Assembly (NCBI RefSeq): GCF_019970065.1 | Contig: NZ_JAHXYH010000002.1 | Location: forward strand, 558,001 to 622,000 | Direction of reading: 5' to 3' | DNA length: 64,000 nt | Origin: Chryseobacterium sp. OSA05B | Lineage (GTDB): Bacteria > Bacteroidota > Bacteroidia > Flavobacteriales > Weeksellaceae | Part shown: piece after piece, positions 1 to 8,393 of the stretch | Numbering within the stretch: position 1 is the first letter of the stretch | Layout of the letters: the number at the start of each line of letters is the position of its first letter | Translations under genes and position numbers: made by a program | Notes under the pieces: generated by a model | The model's input: only the letters and a program-made list of their open reading frames with translations | The model's database searches: none | Told to the model about the DNA's origin: nothing

Positions 1-320
1 AAGAAAACATTTTCTTTGCTGTTGTCTTCAGTAATGAAACCATATCCTTTTTCACTGTGGAAAGTAATGATTCCGGTCTTTCTGATGTCTTCCGCAATAA
101 TCGGAGCTGCACCAAGTTGGATCTCGTCAATGTTTACTTCCAGTCTTTCTCTGTCTTCAGGAGGTGTAGAGGTAAGTCTTCCGAATTCATCTACATACAT
201 GAAAACATCGTCCGCACCTTTGTTGTTATTCGTTTTACGATCTTCGCGTCTCAGCGCTTTTTCTTTTTGCTTTTGAATTTTTTTCTTGAAATTTTCTTTT
301 TTAGAAAAAGAGTCTGCCAT
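1..320 (-). CDS. cold-shock domain protein, long Bacteroidota form (3' end cut off)
   Basis: The reading frame starts at the ATG at 320 and runs off the left edge, so about 106 residues are visible. A lysine-rich basic N-terminus (MADSFSKKE, then a KKIQKQKEK stretch) precedes a linker. A cold-shock domain then begins with TGIITFHSEKGYGFI, which carries the RNP1-type KGYGFI motif. This arrangement is the longer Bacteroidota relative of CspA, expected to bind RNA or single-stranded DNA. The leader upstream is about 250 nt long and shares a block with the helicase leader near 9.8 kb, so cold control of the transcript is likely by inference. The plus-strand open frames over this interval are antisense shadows. 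Confidence 0.85.
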   Translation of the reverse strand, partial: MADSFSKKENFKKKIQKQKEKALRREDRKTNNNKGADDVFMYVDEFGRLTSTPPEDRERLEVNIDEIQLGAAPIIAEDIRKTGIITFHSEKGYGFITEDNSKENVF

Positions 321-488
321 AAATTATTCTAGTATTTAATTTTATATTGTAATATTTGTCTACCTGATCTGCCATATGCTGGGTAAGCCCGCAGTCGTCC
401 GTCTGTTCTTCTTTATGAAACGAAACGTTGAAAACAGTTTTGTTTTTGGTCGTTCATCAGTAAAAGAAGTGATTTTTTAAAAAATGAG

Positions 489-630
489 GCATCTGAAAAA
501 GCGGGAACTGATAAGAAAGAATTTCTATACTATAACAGAGGGCAAAGGCAGCGGCCTATTAATTAATATACAAATATACGATAATTAACTGAATAAACCT
601 ATTTTAAATCATTGATTATCAAAATGTATT
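489..630 (-). promoter_or_regulatory. conserved cold-shock promoter/leader block, copy A
   Basis: This block on the minus strand lies upstream of the cold-shock gene and aligns over its length with 9794-9949 upstream of the DEAD-box helicase. Shared parts, read in the direction of transcription, are the palindrome TTGATAATCAA (612-622), a TTATTCAGTT segment, a -7 element TATATTTG (571-578), AGGCCGCTGCCTTTGC just after the predicted start, and GCTTTTTCAGATGC further down. The promoter gives a leader of about 250 nt. Two unrelated genes with a common cold-shock theme sharing it suggests a common regulator and a functional leader RNA. Confidence 0.6.
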
Positions 631-755
631 TCCCCCCGTATAAAAACAGAACCTTCACTCCATCCAATGACAGAGGGAATAAAACAGAGTCCGGTAAATA
701 TAATGAGACGGCCTTGATGACTTTCTATTAAATATATGCTTTATTTAAAAGTCGG

Positions 756-788
756 TAAAAATAAAAAATCCCCAGCAAACTGAGGATT
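756..788 (-). terminator. Rho-independent terminator, source transcript unknown
   Basis: The stem AATCC-c-CAG / CTG-a-GGATT with a CAAA/TTTG loop is followed on the minus strand by TTTTTTATTTTT. The plus strand has no T tract after the stem. No gene ends here on the minus strand, so it may end a small RNA. Confidence 0.5.
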
Positions 789-987
789 ATGAAAAATAAT
801 ATATTATAAAAATGAAGTGGTGTATAATACGGTTTACAGAGCTGCAAATGCTGTGCCTAAAAATCACTTATTTTGGATTTCTATTGAATAAATGTCGGAT
901 TTCAGGAGGATTGAAGGGTGTATTGTATTGGTATGTAATGTGATATATCCTTCGTGTGGTATCTTAAAAAATGATTATTTTTTTTAA

Positions 988-1015
988 TTGAATTCATAGT
1001 TTATCACAACATTTG
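988..1015 (+). promoter_or_regulatory. Bacteroidota-type promoter of the SDR gene
   Basis: TTG at 988-990 and AACATTTG at 1008-1015 (one mismatch to TAnnTTTG) are 17 bases apart. Transcription would begin near 1020, which rules out the in-frame ATG at 1017 as translation start and favours 1113. Confidence 0.5.
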
Positions 1016-1112
1016 TATGAAATTCGGAATTCCTTACACGTTCCGAAAGATTCACCATGATGAATTGAATGCTATTGCCCATCTTTGGTTAATAACATTT
1101 AAAAAAAATACA

Positions 1113-1868
1113 ATGTCAACACAAGATGTCAAAGGAAAAGTCGTATTAATTGCCGGAGGTGGCAAAAATTTAGGAGGATTGCTGAGCAGAGGTTTTGCAG
1201 CAAAGGGAGCAAAACTGGCCATTCATTATAACAGTGAAAGCTCCAGGGCAGACAGTGAGAAAACCCTCGCAGAAGTTCAGGCCCTGGGAGCAGAAGCATT
1301 TTTGTTTCAGGGAGACCTTACAAAAGTCGATAATATAGCAGCGTTTTTTGATGAAGCTGTTTCTAAATTCGGAGGCATTGATATCGCGATCAATACAGTA
1401 GGGATGGTCCTGAAAAAACCTTTTGCCGAAACCACGGAGGAAGAATATGACACCATGTTCAATGTTAATTCAAAATCAGCGTATTTCTTTCTTCAGGAAG
1501 CCGGTAAAAAACTGAATGATAATGGAAAAATCTGTACCATTGTGACCTCTTTACTGGCTGCTTACACAGGTCTGTATTCTACCTATGCAGGGGCAAAAGC
1601 TCCGGTGGAACATTTTACAAGAGCTGCTTCCAAGGAATTTGGTGAGAGAGGAATTTCCGTAACGGCAGTAGCGCCGGGGCCCATGGATACGCCTTTCTTT
1701 TACGGACAGGAATCTGATGATGCGGTGGCTTACCACAAATCTGCATCTGCATTGGGTGGACTGACCGATATTAAAGATATCGCTCCTTTGGTTGAATTTC
1801 TGGTAACAGAAGGCTGGTGGATCACAGGTCAGACCATCTTTGCAAACGGCGGATACACAACAAGATAA
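1113..1868 (+). CDS. SDR family oxidoreductase
   Basis: This 251-residue NAD(P)-dependent short-chain dehydrogenase/reductase has a nucleotide-binding loop AGGGKNLGG at residues 14-22, a variant of the usual TGxxxGxG. Its catalytic residues are Ser146, Tyr158 and Lys162 (STYAGAK). The length fits a classical SDR. An in-frame ATG at 1017 would add 32 residues, but they do not resemble an SDR and that codon lies at the predicted transcription start, so 1113 is preferred. The gene stands alone, and its substrate cannot be told from sequence. Confidence 0.85.
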   Translation: MSTQDVKGKVVLIAGGGKNLGGLLSRGFAAKGAKLAIHYNSESSRADSEKTLAEVQALGAEAFLFQGDLTKVDNIAAFFDEAVSKFGGIDIAINTVGMVLKKPFAETTEEEYDTMFNVNSKSAYFFLQEAGKKLNDNGKICTIVTSLLAAYTGLYSTYAGAKAPVEHFTRAASKEFGERGISVTAVAPGPMDTPFFYGQESDDAVAYHKSASALGGLTDIKDIAPLVEFLVTEGWWITGQTIFANGGYTTR

Positions 1869-1914
1869 TTAGGTTGGGAAGATGGAAGCGGGGAGAGGAA
1901 AGTCCTAATTTAAC

Positions 1915-1941
1915 CATGTCAGGGTTCAAAACCTTGACATG
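1915..1941. repeat. palindromic hairpin between genes
   Basis: The 27-base sequence has arms CATGTCA and TGACATG plus an inner GGTT/AACC pair around a short loop. It has no T tract on either side, so it is not a standard terminator. It resembles in design the hairpins at 56464-56496 and 58605-58640 and may be one of a dispersed palindrome family. Confidence 0.5.
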
Positions 1942-2141
1942 ATTAATGCTTTTCAAATTCAGTTAGTTAGGTTTTATTATTACCATTAAAATACAAAGCA
2001 ATGAAAAACTGCTGCTATACATCAACCGTCCTCCAGTAACTTCCATCCTCCCTCTTCTGGCTTCTCTTCCTTTATATACACTTTTAAGCCGTTGATAGGC
2101 ATTGATTCCCATTCCTTTACATGATTTTTTAATTTGGATTC

Positions 2142-2537
2142 ATGAAAAAGAATTTCTATCTCCGTTCCGCTTTATCAGTTATTTTACTGATGCACAGTGT
2201 TGTTTCTATTTTCAGTGGTGATGTCAATGATTTTGGGCGCCATTATCTGGATACCATAGGTTTCAGTCCTTTCGGGATTTATCTGGCGTGGGCCGTGAAA
2301 CTGATCCATCTTTTTTCCGTATTTCTGATCTGGTCTTACCGGTATGTGAAGATCGTTTCTTTCTTGAATATTCCCATTCTTTTCTTAGGAATTTATTTTG
2401 TACACTGGCAGAATGGCTGGTATGTTGTAGGTGGTGGTGCCAACGGCATTGAATTCAATGTGCTTCTGATATGTTGTTTTTTACAGTTGATTTTTACGGA
2501 ATATCATTCTGAAAAGATAGAAAAGCGCAGTTCGTAG
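2142..2537 (+). CDS. DoxX-like integral membrane protein
   Basis: This 131-residue protein has four predicted membrane segments (about residues 6-26, 45-65, 68-88 and 104-122). The pattern is typical of DoxX/DoxD-like proteins: a histidine in the first helix (LLMHSV), a glycine-rich turn and a late HWQNG segment. The family is linked to redox homeostasis in some bacteria, but its function here is unknown. The ATG at 2142 has only a short leader. It lies 82 bases upstream of the sensor kinase gene on the same strand and could be cotranscribed with it. Confidence 0.7.
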   Translation: MKKNFYLRSALSVILLMHSVVSIFSGDVNDFGRHYLDTIGFSPFGIYLAWAVKLIHLFSVFLIWSYRYVKIVSFLNIPILFLGIYFVHWQNGWYVVGGGANGIEFNVLLICCFLQLIFTEYHSEKIEKRSS

Positions 2538-2619
2538 ACGGTTGCGTCGGATTAGCCGGACCTTATTTTTATTTTCCGCCGAAAGATGGTATTTTGCATA
2601 GTAAAACCTATTGCGCTAG

Positions 2620-3690
2620 ATGCCGGACACAAAATCAAAATTATATGTTCATCTGCTCTTCTGGATATTGTATTATACTCTGGAGGTTTATCTGGACTTT
2701 TACTGGTCCAGGTATCAGTTTCCTGATGTGGAATGGCAGACCAGGCTTCAGAATAGTATTGTTCTGGAACTCGGATATTTTTTGATTAAAATGCCTTTGG
2801 CGTATTCGCTGCTGTATGTGTATGAGAAAACCGGTACAAAGAGATTTTTCAGCTATATGCTCTACTGTTTTATTTTTGTTGCAGCCGTTCTGTTTCACAG
2901 ATTTTTTACCCATTATATTATTTATCCTTACATATATGGTGTTGTAGAAACGCTCGATGGAAAGCAACCTTCAGGGTTTATCAATGGATTGGTGGCTTTC
3001 AATTCTTTTATGGATCTAATATTTATGGCGGGTTTGATCTTTGGAGTAGAAATTACCAGACAGAAAAACTTGCTGAAAGAACAGATTTCCCTGCTGAAAT
3101 CAGAAAAGCTGGATCAGGAACTGACCATGCTGAAAGCCCAGATCAACCCCCATTTTCTGTTCAATACCCTCAATAATATTTACGGAATGGCTCTTAAAAA
3201 AGCAGATGAAACGCCTGATGTAATCCTGCAGCTTTCCAAGGTGATGAGGTATAATATTTACGAGGCAGCCGAACGCTTTATTTCAATAGACAAAGACATA
3301 GAAAATATCAAAGATTTTCTTCAGATCCAGCAGATCCGGCATCATGATCTGGTGATCCGTTTTAATGAAGATATCGACAACCCTTCGCAAGAAATTTCAC
3401 CGCTTATCCTGATCCAGTTTGTAGAAAATGCCTTTAAACATGGGGTTTCTGAAACTTTGGGTGAAAGCTTTATTCATATTGATATTCAACTTAAAAACGG
3501 AGTGCTTCATTACCACATAGAAAATTCAAAAGAAGAAAAACCTCACGGAAGTTCCACAAAAATAGGACTGAAAAACATCCGCAGACAACTTGAATTGCTT
3601 TACCCAAAGCATATTCTCACTGTTGAAAGTACAAATGACCGGTATATTGTAACCTTAATTATTGATTTCAATGACACATCCCGCTTCTAA
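2620..3690 (+). CDS. LytS/YehU-type sensor histidine kinase
   Basis: This is a 356-residue membrane kinase. Four hydrophobic segments fill roughly residues 8-145. A coiled stretch leads to the His_kinase domain with the motif QINPHFLFNTLNN, whose phospho-accepting residue is His178. An N-box FVENAFKHG lies near residue 270 and a G-box-like TKIGLKNIRRQLELLYP near 320. These are the hallmarks of the LytS/AgrC-like family common in Bacteroidota. The gene overlaps the next one, the LytTR response regulator, by 20 bases, so the two form a two-component pair. The signal sensed is unknown. Confidence 0.92.
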   Translation: MPDTKSKLYVHLLFWILYYTLEVYLDFYWSRYQFPDVEWQTRLQNSIVLELGYFLIKMPLAYSLLYVYEKTGTKRFFSYMLYCFIFVAAVLFHRFFTHYIIYPYIYGVVETLDGKQPSGFINGLVAFNSFMDLIFMAGLIFGVEITRQKNLLKEQISLLKSEKLDQELTMLKAQINPHFLFNTLNNIYGMALKKADETPDVILQLSKVMRYNIYEAAERFISIDKDIENIKDFLQIQQIRHHDLVIRFNEDIDNPSQEISPLILIQFVENAFKHGVSETLGESFIHIDIQLKNGVLHYHIENSKEEKPHGSSTKIGLKNIRRQLELLYPKHILTVESTNDRYIVTLIIDFNDTSRF

Positions 3691-4372
3691 AAAATACAAC
3701 TGCCTTATCGTAGAAGATGAACCGATAGCCGCAGAGATTCTTGAAAATTTTGTTTCGAGGGATGAAGAGCTTCATCTGGTGGCTAAATGTTCCGACGCCG
3801 TTTATGCCGGAAGTCTATTGAACAGACATGAAATAGATCTGATGTTTCTGGATCTGCATCTTCCGGTGGTCAAAGGTTTTGATTTCCTTAAAAAATTAAA
3901 CAATTCACCTCTTGTGATCGTTACTACTGCTTATCATCAGTATGCCGTGGAAGGATATGAACTTGATATTGTGGATTATCTGATGAAACCCATTCCATAC
4001 GAAAGGTTTGTAAAGGCTGTTGAAAAGTTTAAATACCTCATGAATGCCGAAGAAGCGCTTCTGGAAGCTGCAGACCGCGAGCATATTTTTATCAGCAGCG
4101 GAAAAAAGCAGATTAAGATTATTCTTCATGATATCTTCTTTATTGAAAGCTTGCGAGAGTATATCCATATCCATACTAAAGCGCGAACGGTGACTGTAAA
4201 AATGCCGATCAGCAAAATAGAAGAAAGCCTTGACCCGAAAATGTTTGTCAGAATTCATAAATCATATATTGTTTCCAGATCCAAAATTGAAGTTCGTTCT
4301 GCGAGTATGATACAGGTGAACGGTAAAAAACTTCCGATTGGAAGAACTTACAAGCCTTCTATAGAGTTTTAG
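3671..4372 (+). CDS. LytTR-family response regulator
   Basis: The 233-residue protein has a receiver domain at residues 8-120, with acidic Glu15 and Asp16, phospho-acceptor Asp61 in MFLDLHLP, Thr85 and Lys106. A LytTR DNA-binding domain covers about 140-233 (KKQIKIILHDIFFIES and FVRIHKSYIVS). The ATG at 3671 lies inside the end of the kinase gene, and a TTG at 3662 is a less likely start. It is the cognate regulator of the preceding kinase. LytTR proteins bind short direct repeats upstream of targets, but none could be assigned here. Confidence 0.93.
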   Translation: MTHPASKKYNCLIVEDEPIAAEILENFVSRDEELHLVAKCSDAVYAGSLLNRHEIDLMFLDLHLPVVKGFDFLKKLNNSPLVIVTTAYHQYAVEGYELDIVDYLMKPIPYERFVKAVEKFKYLMNAEEALLEAADREHIFISSGKKQIKIILHDIFFIESLREYIHIHTKARTVTVKMPISKIEESLDPKMFVRIHKSYIVSRSKIEVRSASMIQVNGKKLPIGRTYKPSIEF

Positions 4373-4745
4373 GTAAAGGCTGAGATTAAGAGGCTGAGAT
4401 TAAGAGGCTGAGGTGAATGAGTGAATTATGAATCGTGGATTTTGAATTAAAAAGTATAATGAAAAACTTCAATCACTAAACCCGAACCTCGCATCTCTAA
4501 ATCCGAAACATGAACCCCGGATCTCTAAACTCTAAACCCCTCCGATTCTCAAACTCCTTCATAGACCTAAATCCTTATTTGATAGCTGTTTCTTTTATTC
4601 TTCCGTTGTTTTAACCAACTTTGAAGTGTTAAACAAATCAATCAGACAAACTCGCAGGAGTGAAAAGAGATTTGAAGAAGAAAACGACCAATTGCAATAA
4701 TTAGAATATATATGTGGATGTAAGTATTCTCACTGAAGAATGCGG

Positions 4746-4778
4746 ATTGGCTTAATGACCTTAAGCCAATTTTTTATT
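4746..4778 (+). terminator. Rho-independent terminator
   Basis: The perfect stem ATTGGCTTAA / TTAAGCCAAT with a 5-base loop (TGACC) is followed by TTTTTATT. It lies 374 bases after the response regulator gene, so it ends either a long read-through transcript or a separate small RNA. Confidence 0.8.
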
Positions 4779-4785
4779 GTGCTTA

Positions 4786-4829
4786 CCAAAAAAAAACGTC
4801 TCCGGAATCCATAGACCCCGAAGACGTTT
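4786..4829 (-). terminator. terminator of lgt
   Basis: On the minus strand the stem AAACGTCT-CGG / CCG-AGACGTTT is followed by an unbroken run of T. It lies about 90 bases downstream of the lgt stop codon. Confidence 0.8.
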
Positions 4830-4916
4830 AACTGTATATTTTAGAATAAATTCAGATTCTGTATCAATCTTTCCGGGGCACGGTTTGGAGCAATCCTTGT
4901 CAACCCGAACGAACGA

Positions 4917-5753
4917 TTAAGAAACTTTCACTTCTCTTTTCTCACGGATGCTTTTAATAATAAAGTACAGTCCCAAAAACAGGAACGGGATGCTTAAAAT
5001 CTGACCCATATTCAGGCTCATTCCTTTTTCAAAATCAACCTGATCTACTTTTATAAATTCCACGAAGAATCGCACAATAAAGATAAGCAGAGTAGTGATT
5101 CCGAAGTAAAAACCTTTTCCTACTTTAAAGATATTTTTAGTATAAATCAAATAGACCACAAGGAAGATTGTCAGGTAAGAAATCGCTTCATACAGCTGCG
5201 CGGGGTGCCTCGGGATATTATCCACATGTCTGAAAATAAATGCCCATGGAGCATCAGAAGGTGTTCCTATAATTTCAGAATTCATCAGGTTTCCGAGCCT
5301 GATAAATGCTCCGGCTAGTGGTGTCGCAATGGCGATGACATCAAGAACCGTCATGAACTTAATCGAGAATTTTCTGGCATAAACCAGAAGCATGATAATC
5401 AGCCCAATTCCGCCGCCATGGCTTGCCAGTCCTGCATATCCTGAAAAATGATAGGCTCCGTCAGCTCCTTTCTGGATCGGAAGGAATATTTCTATCGGAT
5501 GTTGGGAATAATAATCAAAATCATAGAATAAGCAGTGTCCTAATCTGGCACCCACTAAAATTCCTATAAATGCATAAGAAAAAAGGGCTTCATGAGCGGG
5601 CTGACTTAGATTTTCTTTTTTATAGATGGTCTTTAAGATCGTGTAGCATAAGACAAGTCCGGCAAGAAATAACATTCCGTAATATTTCAGAGGAAATCCG
5701 CCGATATTGAAAATTTCGGGACTTACATCCCAGTTAACGTATAATAAATTCAT
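4917..5753 (-). CDS. lgt: prolipoprotein diacylglyceryl transferase
   Basis: This 278-residue polytopic inner-membrane enzyme transfers diacylglyceryl from phosphatidylglycerol to the lipobox cysteine of prelipoproteins. The family signature RLGNLMNSEIIG is present near residue 153, with ARLGHCLFYDFDYY upstream and SHGGGIGLI between. About seven hydrophobic segments match Lgt topology, and the length is normal. The ATG at 5753 is preceded by a 254-base divergent intergenic region. It appears to be monocistronic and ends at the terminator around 4800. Confidence 0.96.
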   Translation of the reverse strand: MNLLYVNWDVSPEIFNIGGFPLKYYGMLFLAGLVLCYTILKTIYKKENLSQPAHEALFSYAFIGILVGARLGHCLFYDFDYYSQHPIEIFLPIQKGADGAYHFSGYAGLASHGGGIGLIIMLLVYARKFSIKFMTVLDVIAIATPLAGAFIRLGNLMNSEIIGTPSDAPWAFIFRHVDNIPRHPAQLYEAISYLTIFLVVYLIYTKNIFKVGKGFYFGITTLLIFIVRFFVEFIKVDQVDFEKGMSLNMGQILSIPFLFLGLYFIIKSIREKREVKVS

Positions 5754-6007
5754 TGATGATAATTATAGAATTATTTTTTAGGGGACAAATATAGCAGGAT
5801 ATAGCCGTTTTTAAGGAACGGAAGCTAAACTTTAGGATATTTTGGGGGAATATATCATGTTTTACGGCTGGGAATACGTAAATTTTTAATACTAATATAA
5901 GCAGAGATTCTGTTACAAATTACCTGAATTAAGATACTATTTCATGGAGCGGATTACGGAACTTTGTCATAACAAAATCTCCTGTAACAAGGTAAATAAT
6001 AAAAATT

Positions 6008-6937
6008 ATGCAAACAATATTAGGGGCCAACGGACAGATTGGAGAAGAATTAGCAAAAGAACTGAAACGAAATTATACGTCAGATATCAAAATCGTGAGC
6101 AGAAAACCTGTGAAAGTAAATGACACAGATACACTGTTTCCGGCAGATCTTTCAAACCGGAAAGAAGCTATTGAAGCAGTAAAAGGAAGTGAAATTGCTT
6201 ATTTTACATTAGGATTACCGATGAATACAGATTTATGGGAGAAGCAGTTTTCAGCAATATTGAGAAATGTAATCGATGCCTGTAAAATCAACGGTACAAA
6301 ACTGGTGTTTTTTGATAATACATATATGTATCCTCAGGACAGTCAGGTTTTGACTGAGAAGACTCTTTTTGCACCCGTTGGTAAAAAGGGTAGAGTGAGA
6401 AAGCAGATGGCTGAAATGCTTTTGAAAGAAATGGAAACCGGACAAATAGAAGCCGTCATTTGCCGTGCTCCTGAATTTTATGGTCCCGGAAAGACGCAGA
6501 GCATCACCAATACTTTGGTTTTTAATAATATCAAAGATAACAGGAAACTGAAAGTTCCTTTAAAAGACAGCACTGTAAGAAGCCTGATCTGGACACCGGA
6601 TGCCAGCAGAGCAACAGCTCTGATAGGAAATACACCGGACGCATTTGGGCAGACCTGGCATCTTCCGGTAGATAGTGATAAGCTTAGCTATAAACAGTTC
6701 ATTGCCTTAGCATCTCAGATTTATGGTATAGAATTAAGATATGCTGTCATTCCGAAGTTTGTATTTAAAATAGGTGCTTTTTTTAATAAAAACATGAAAG
6801 AACTTCAGGAATTACTCCCAAGATACGGATATGATAATATATTTGATGACTCAAAATTCAGAAAACGATTCCCTGATTTTAAAGTAACCTCATACAAACA
6901 AGGGATAGAACAGATCAAAGAAGAACAGAAAAAATAG
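6008..6937 (+). CDS. NAD-dependent epimerase/dehydratase-family protein
   Basis: The 309-residue protein is an atypical SDR with an N-terminal Rossmann loop GANGQIGEELA starting at residue 6. It has a central FFDNTYMYP segment in place of the classical YxxxK region and an NAD-dependent epimerase fold to the C-terminus. The substrate is unknown. Just upstream, TCTGTTACAAATTACC (about 5907-5923) and CCTGTAACAAGGTAAA (about 5981-5996) form an imperfect direct repeat that could be a regulator site. The disrupted AraC-type gene follows 145 bases downstream on the same strand. Confidence 0.8.
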   Translation: MQTILGANGQIGEELAKELKRNYTSDIKIVSRKPVKVNDTDTLFPADLSNRKEAIEAVKGSEIAYFTLGLPMNTDLWEKQFSAILRNVIDACKINGTKLVFFDNTYMYPQDSQVLTEKTLFAPVGKKGRVRKQMAEMLLKEMETGQIEAVICRAPEFYGPGKTQSITNTLVFNNIKDNRKLKVPLKDSTVRSLIWTPDASRATALIGNTPDAFGQTWHLPVDSDKLSYKQFIALASQIYGIELRYAVIPKFVFKIGAFFNKNMKELQELLPRYGYDNIFDDSKFRKRFPDFKVTSYKQGIEQIKEEQKK

Positions 6938-7082
6938 TAATTTTAAGGAATGAAGATACGTTTGGACAGTTAATAATAAAACAGTTTTTTAAAAATTATA
7001 TCTGGATTATAGCTATTCTTTCCGACTTCAATAACTTCTTTCTTCAAGCTCCCATCTTTGTATCCAATAATTGAAAACCCTC

Positions 7083-7991
7083 ATGAAATCACCGGAAAAA
7101 ATATCTTCTATTAGTCTGCTCCATCGGTATTTGAAGCTTAAAAAACCTTCCAACCCACTAATCAGCGTTTTTGATTTTACGGATGTTTCTGTAGATCCGG
7201 CAACTCTGTTGAGTGCTGTAACAACAGATTTTTATGTAGTGGCCCTTAAAAAAGACTGCGCAGGAACATTTAAATACGGGCAGCAGTATTATGATTTTGA
7301 TGAAGGAATTATGTATTTCATGGCACCACTGCAGGTCATGCAGTTTGAAAATATATTGCTTTCCGAAGTGGAAGGGAGTGTTCTCGCCGTTCATCCTGAT
7401 TTTTTGCAGGGATATCCTTTAGCCGGTGAGATCAGGAATTACGGTTATTTTTCCTATTCCAGCAATGAAGCCCTTCATCTTTCCGAAAGTGAGGAGAAGT
7501 CTGTGATGGATATTATTGACAATATCCGAAAGGAAACAGAGAATAATATGGATTCCTTTACCCAGGATCTTTTGGTGTCCAATATAGATCTCTTGCTAAA
7601 ATACTGCGACCGCTTTTACAGCCAGTAGTTCCTGACCCGAAAAAAAGTGAACAATGACCTTCTGACCAGACTTGAGAATCTGCTTGATCATTATTTTAAA
7701 AGTGATCAGCTGATTCTTAACGGAATTCCGACCGTTCAGCTCATGGCGAACGAACTTGGGGTAAGTCCCAATTATCTGAGCGATATGCTTCGGATTCAGA
7801 CCGGTCAGACCACACAGCAGCATATTCAGAACAGACTGATTGAAATGGCAAAGGAATTATTATCTACCACTTTATTGTCGGTTTCTGAGATCGCTTATCA
7901 GCTTGGTTTTGAGCATCCGCAGTCTTTTCACCGTTTATTTAAAAACAGGATGTCGGTTTCTCCACTGGAATTCAGAGATTCTTTTAATTAA
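7083..7991 (+). pseudogene. AraC-family regulator interrupted by one in-frame TAG
   Basis: Two open frames, 7083-7628 and 7647-7991, are in the same phase and are separated only by TAG at 7626-7628. The first encodes an N-terminal sensing region (181 residues, ending FYSQ). The second, after FLTRKK, encodes the two helix-turn-helix motifs of an AraC domain (IPTVQLMANELGVSPNYLS and LSVSEIAYQLGFEHPQSFHR). Read through, the protein would be 302 positions, a normal length. One C-to-T change from CAG would create the stop. It may be a recent nonsense mutation, a sequencing error or, less likely, readthrough. The second half might still be made separately from GTG 7647. Confidence 0.85.
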
Positions 7992-8016
7992 TGATAAAAG
8001 ATGTGTTCAAACAAAA

Positions 8017-8044
8017 AAACCTCTCACATCAAGTAAGAGGTTTT
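8017..8044. terminator. bidirectional terminator between araC-like gene and cspA
   Basis: The inverted repeat AACCTCT / AGAGGTT has T runs on both outer sides, so it can end the plus-strand regulator transcript and the minus-strand cspA transcript. Confidence 0.75.
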
Positions 8045-8110
8045 GAACGGACATCGAATGAAAAGCATTGCTACTGATCAGTCAATGTTCGTTTAAACGT
8101 TATATTCAAA

Positions 8111-8305
8111 CTATGCTAACTTTACGTTAACTGCATTTAAACCTTTGTCGCTTTTTTGTACTTCGAAAACTACTTTATCGTTTTCACGGATAGATCTAGT
8201 GTCTAATCCTGAAGAGTGTACAAAAATGTCTTTGCTTCCGTCTGCCGGAGAAATGAATCCGAAACCTTTTGCTTCGTTGAAAAATTTTACTGTGCCTTCT
8301 TGCAT
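8111..8305 (-). CDS. CspA-family cold-shock protein
   Basis: This is a complete 64-residue cold-shock domain protein starting MQEGTVKFFNEAKGFGFI. It has RNP1 KGFGFI and RNP2 DIFVHSS and binds RNA or single-stranded DNA as a chaperone. It lies 88 bases downstream of the DEAD-box helicase on the same strand, with a stem-loop in the gap (8339-8373). The two are probably cotranscribed from the helicase promoter, a pairing that makes sense because both unwind RNA in the cold. Confidence 0.95.
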   Translation of the reverse strand: MQEGTVKFFNEAKGFGFISPADGSKDIFVHSSGLDTRSIRENDKVVFEVQKSDKGLNAVNVKLA

Positions 8306-8338
8306 TGTAATTGTATTAAAATTGTTGTATTATTTTTT

Positions 8339-8373
8339 GGACTTTTTTCTGAAACTTCTCAGAAATAGAGTCC
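8339..8373 (-). other. intercistronic stem-loop between helicase and cspA
   Basis: GGACT / AGTCC and TTTCTGA / TCAGAAA form a two-part stem around a GAAGT loop. No T tract follows on the minus strand, so it is not a standard terminator. It may be a processing or stability element, or attenuate read-through into cspA. Confidence 0.45.
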
Positions 8374-8393
8374 GGGTATTATATTATTGTGAT

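Larger units (their letters stand above)
321..1112. other. intergenic region, leader and candidate minus-strand terminator
   Basis: No gene was found here. Bases 321-570 are the cold-shock leader and 571-630 its promoter. A hairpin at 767-788 (AATCC-CAG / CTG-GGATT) is followed on the minus strand by a T-rich tract, so it looks like a terminator for an unidentified minus-strand transcript from about 790-990. No start codon or clear promoter supports that transcript. Bases 988-1015 hold the promoter of the SDR gene. Confidence 0.4.
4373..4916. other. intergenic region with tandem repeats and a possible small RNA
   Basis: No protein gene was found. Bases 4378-4415 hold about three copies of AGGCTGAGATTAAG. 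Bases 4480-4555 hold decayed repeats of the type CTAAACCCGAACC and CTCTAAA. The stretch 4600-4745 has no frame but ends in a strong plus-strand terminator at 4746-4778, and it contains small inverted repeats (AGAATA / TATTCT and TTCT / AGAA). It could be a small RNA or a long 3' UTR of the regulator gene. No convincing -7 element was found. Confidence 0.35.

Noticed and set aside
16..332. Two plus-strand open frames at the left edge
   Set aside because: They are antisense to the cold-shock gene that runs from 320 to the left edge and have no recognisable motifs.
1017..1112. N-terminal extension of the SDR
   Set aside because: The first ATG lies at the predicted transcript start and the extra residues do not look like an SDR.
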